Shown: in pieces, positions 10,421 through 17,500 of the stretch
Layout of the letters: the number at the start of each line of letters is the position of its first letter
How positions within the stretch are numbered: position 1 is the stretch's first letter
DNA from: Chrysomallon squamiferum
Lineage: Eukaryota; Mollusca; Gastropoda; Neomphalida; Peltospiridae
Assembly: GCA_012295275.1 (NCBI GenBank)
Contig: CM022677.1
Span: forward strand, 23,770,735 to 23,788,234
DNA: 17,500 nt
Direction of reading: 5' to 3'
Position numbers and translations under genes: made by a program
The notes under the pieces: generated by a model
Databases searched by the model: none
The model's input: only the letters and a program-made list of their open reading frames with translations
What the model was told of the DNA's origin: nothing

Positions 10421-10427
<7 letters not shown>
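10096..10427. repeat. ~60-bp minisatellite at the gene B stop codon
   Basis: Six units begin TTCCTGTAAAA at 10096, 10155, 10217, 10267, 10332 and 10392 (spacing 59, 62, 50, 65 and 60). Each continues with GTGTTTCAGTTATTAT or a variant. Units 2, 4 and 5 add a TTAATGA segment that units 1 and 3 lack, so the array looks like two-unit blocks. On the minus strand every unit holds the acceptor-like TTTTACAGGAA. Confidence 0.85.
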
Positions 10428-13865
<3,438 letters not shown>

Positions 13866-14158
13866 AATATTTTCGCAAAGTTCTATAAATAATAAACTGT
13901 CATTTAAATAATATCTTCTAATATTTTGACGAAAAAGATGTACTGAATCAACGTAATCGCATATTTATCTAATTAATCCATCTCCTCTTTAGTTCACCCT
14001 CACGTTTTCAACCAAAACTGATGTCGTCATTCAAATGGGTAAGTAAAAGGTTTGGTTTCCACCATTGTATCGGAGCACCTTTTTCGACAGAACACGCGTT
14101 AAAAAATAAACATAAAATAAAACTCAGGACCGGATTCAAGATTTTAGGAAAATAATGG
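13866..14158 (-). promoter_or_regulatory. Upstream region of gene B, between genes B and C
   Basis: Only about 580 bp separate the gene B start codon from the gene C poly(A) signal, so its promoter should lie here. No clear TATA or initiator was identified. Confidence 0.35.
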
Positions 14159-14189
<31 letters not shown>

Positions 14190-14319
14190 CTGTTATTATT
14201 ATTATTATTATTATTTATATTTCCTAATATCATTTGTAATATCATTATTGATAACAATAAATATAACTTAGTAAACATGTACATACGTACGTATATATGT
14301 ATGTATGTATGTATATATG

Positions 14320-14353
<34 letters not shown>

Positions 14354-14376
14354 TGTATGTATGTATATATGTATGC
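14159..14376. repeat. Poly-A, (TTA)n and (TATG)n between genes B and C
   Basis: A run 14159-14186, TTA 14193-14216, TATG/TATA mix about 14284-14376. Confidence 0.9.
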
Positions 14377-14402
14377 ACGTAATAAAAGTAATACCTCACC
14401 AG

Positions 14403-14449
14403 TTAAAAACACAGTAGTCTTACTAATACGTTATAATAACAAATTTATT
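14403..14449 (-). promoter_or_regulatory. Poly(A) signal of gene C
   Basis: AATAAA (minus strand, 14449-14444) lies 22 nt past the stop codon and is followed by a GT-rich stretch near 14413-14403. Confidence 0.55.
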
Positions 14450-14470
14450 AAAGTCAAATTAACAAAATGT

Positions 14471-16937
<2,467 letters not shown>

Positions 16938-16969
16938 CTGAAAATTCACGTCTTTCTTTCTTCAACATT

Positions 16970-17500
16970 ATTATTTTATTATTATTATTATTATTTTTAT
17001 ATTATTATTATTATATTTTTTTTTTTTTTCATGCACGTCTGCTAGTCTGTACACGTTTACTGAGACATCACACTACTTGTAGCTCAGAGATCAACAAAAT
17101 CTAAACCCAGGCAACACTGATTATACTTAAATTAGTTCTACTTAGATTTCCAGTTGTGCTGCCAGTTCAAATATAAAATTATTAAATTTTTATTTTTTTT
17201 ATTTTTATTTTTACTTTTTTTTTTCACTTCAGGTTTCTTCTGATATCTAGGATAATGAACCAGTGTCATTTCCTTTTTTTGTTTTCAAGCAATTAAATTT
17301 TGCAGTAAAAGTATGCACCAGTCATATCGATGTTTATGGGATAAAAAAGATGGGACAGAAGAAAAACAACAAAATGATTGATTTGACAAGGAAAACTGAA
17401 CTTAGATTATTTTTATGATCGTTTTACATCTGCACTAACTGCAAATCAACATAGTCTGTGTTTTAAAGCATATAGAAAATTTGTGCTGATAAAGCGCAGA
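16970..17500. other. Right edge, probably gene C intron
   Basis: TTA and T tracts at 16970-17030, then AT-rich unique DNA. No signal-peptide exon for gene C with a phase-1 donor was found on the minus strand. Confidence 0.45.

Noticed and set aside
14100-14186. A27 run preceded by unique sequence, as in a SINE 3' end
   Set aside because: No A/B box promoter pair or target-site duplication could be made out.

Overview
This window looks like nuclear DNA of a lophotrochozoan animal, most likely a mollusc. It is strongly AT-rich and packed with microsatellites (TTA/AAT, TTTA, AC/GT, AG/CT, TATG). Its genes are split into small exons with GT..AG introns, and the dispersed motif AAGGGAnnTAACT is of a kind I associate with mollusc genomes from memory. 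No bacterial, viral or organellar genes, tRNA, rRNA or CRISPR were seen. Most long reading frames are translated microsatellites. The real genes only appear when short exons are joined and their codon phases checked.

Layout. 1-3650: intergenic DNA with microsatellites, a decayed LINE reverse-transcriptase C-terminus on the minus strand (about 1505-1715), a degenerate ~17-20 bp minisatellite (3344-3590), and probably the unlocated 5' UTR of gene A. 3672-9990, plus strand: gene A, five exons: signal peptide, one sushi/CCP domain, one transmembrane segment, and a short cytosolic tail with a YAEI motif. Its 3.4-kb second intron holds a ~640-bp tandem duplication with hairpin-forming motifs. 10421-13865, minus strand: gene B, convergent with A, five exons: signal peptide, low-complexity N-glycosylatable stalk with a seven-residue repeat, one transmembrane segment, and a lysine-rich tail with an ITIM-like SDYSLL. 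A ~60-bp minisatellite (10096-10427) starts at its stop codon. 14471-16937, minus strand: gene C, the last five exons of a chymotrypsin-fold (S1) serine protease homologue whose triad reads Asn/Asn/Tyr. One exon carries an apparent 1-nt insertion. Its first exon(s) lie beyond the right edge.

How they fit. A and B are small type I membrane proteins with the same design and the same intron phases (1-1, then phase 2 after the transmembrane exon). In both, the transmembrane exon is not a multiple of three, so skipping it removes the anchor and changes the frame. In B it gives an immediate stop. In A it opens a second frame through exon 4 and 71 codons of exon 5, ending in a basic tail. With a catalytically dead protease homologue next door, the window suggests a recognition or immune-type gene neighbourhood. 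That functional reading is inference; the exon structures and substitutions are read directly from the sequence.
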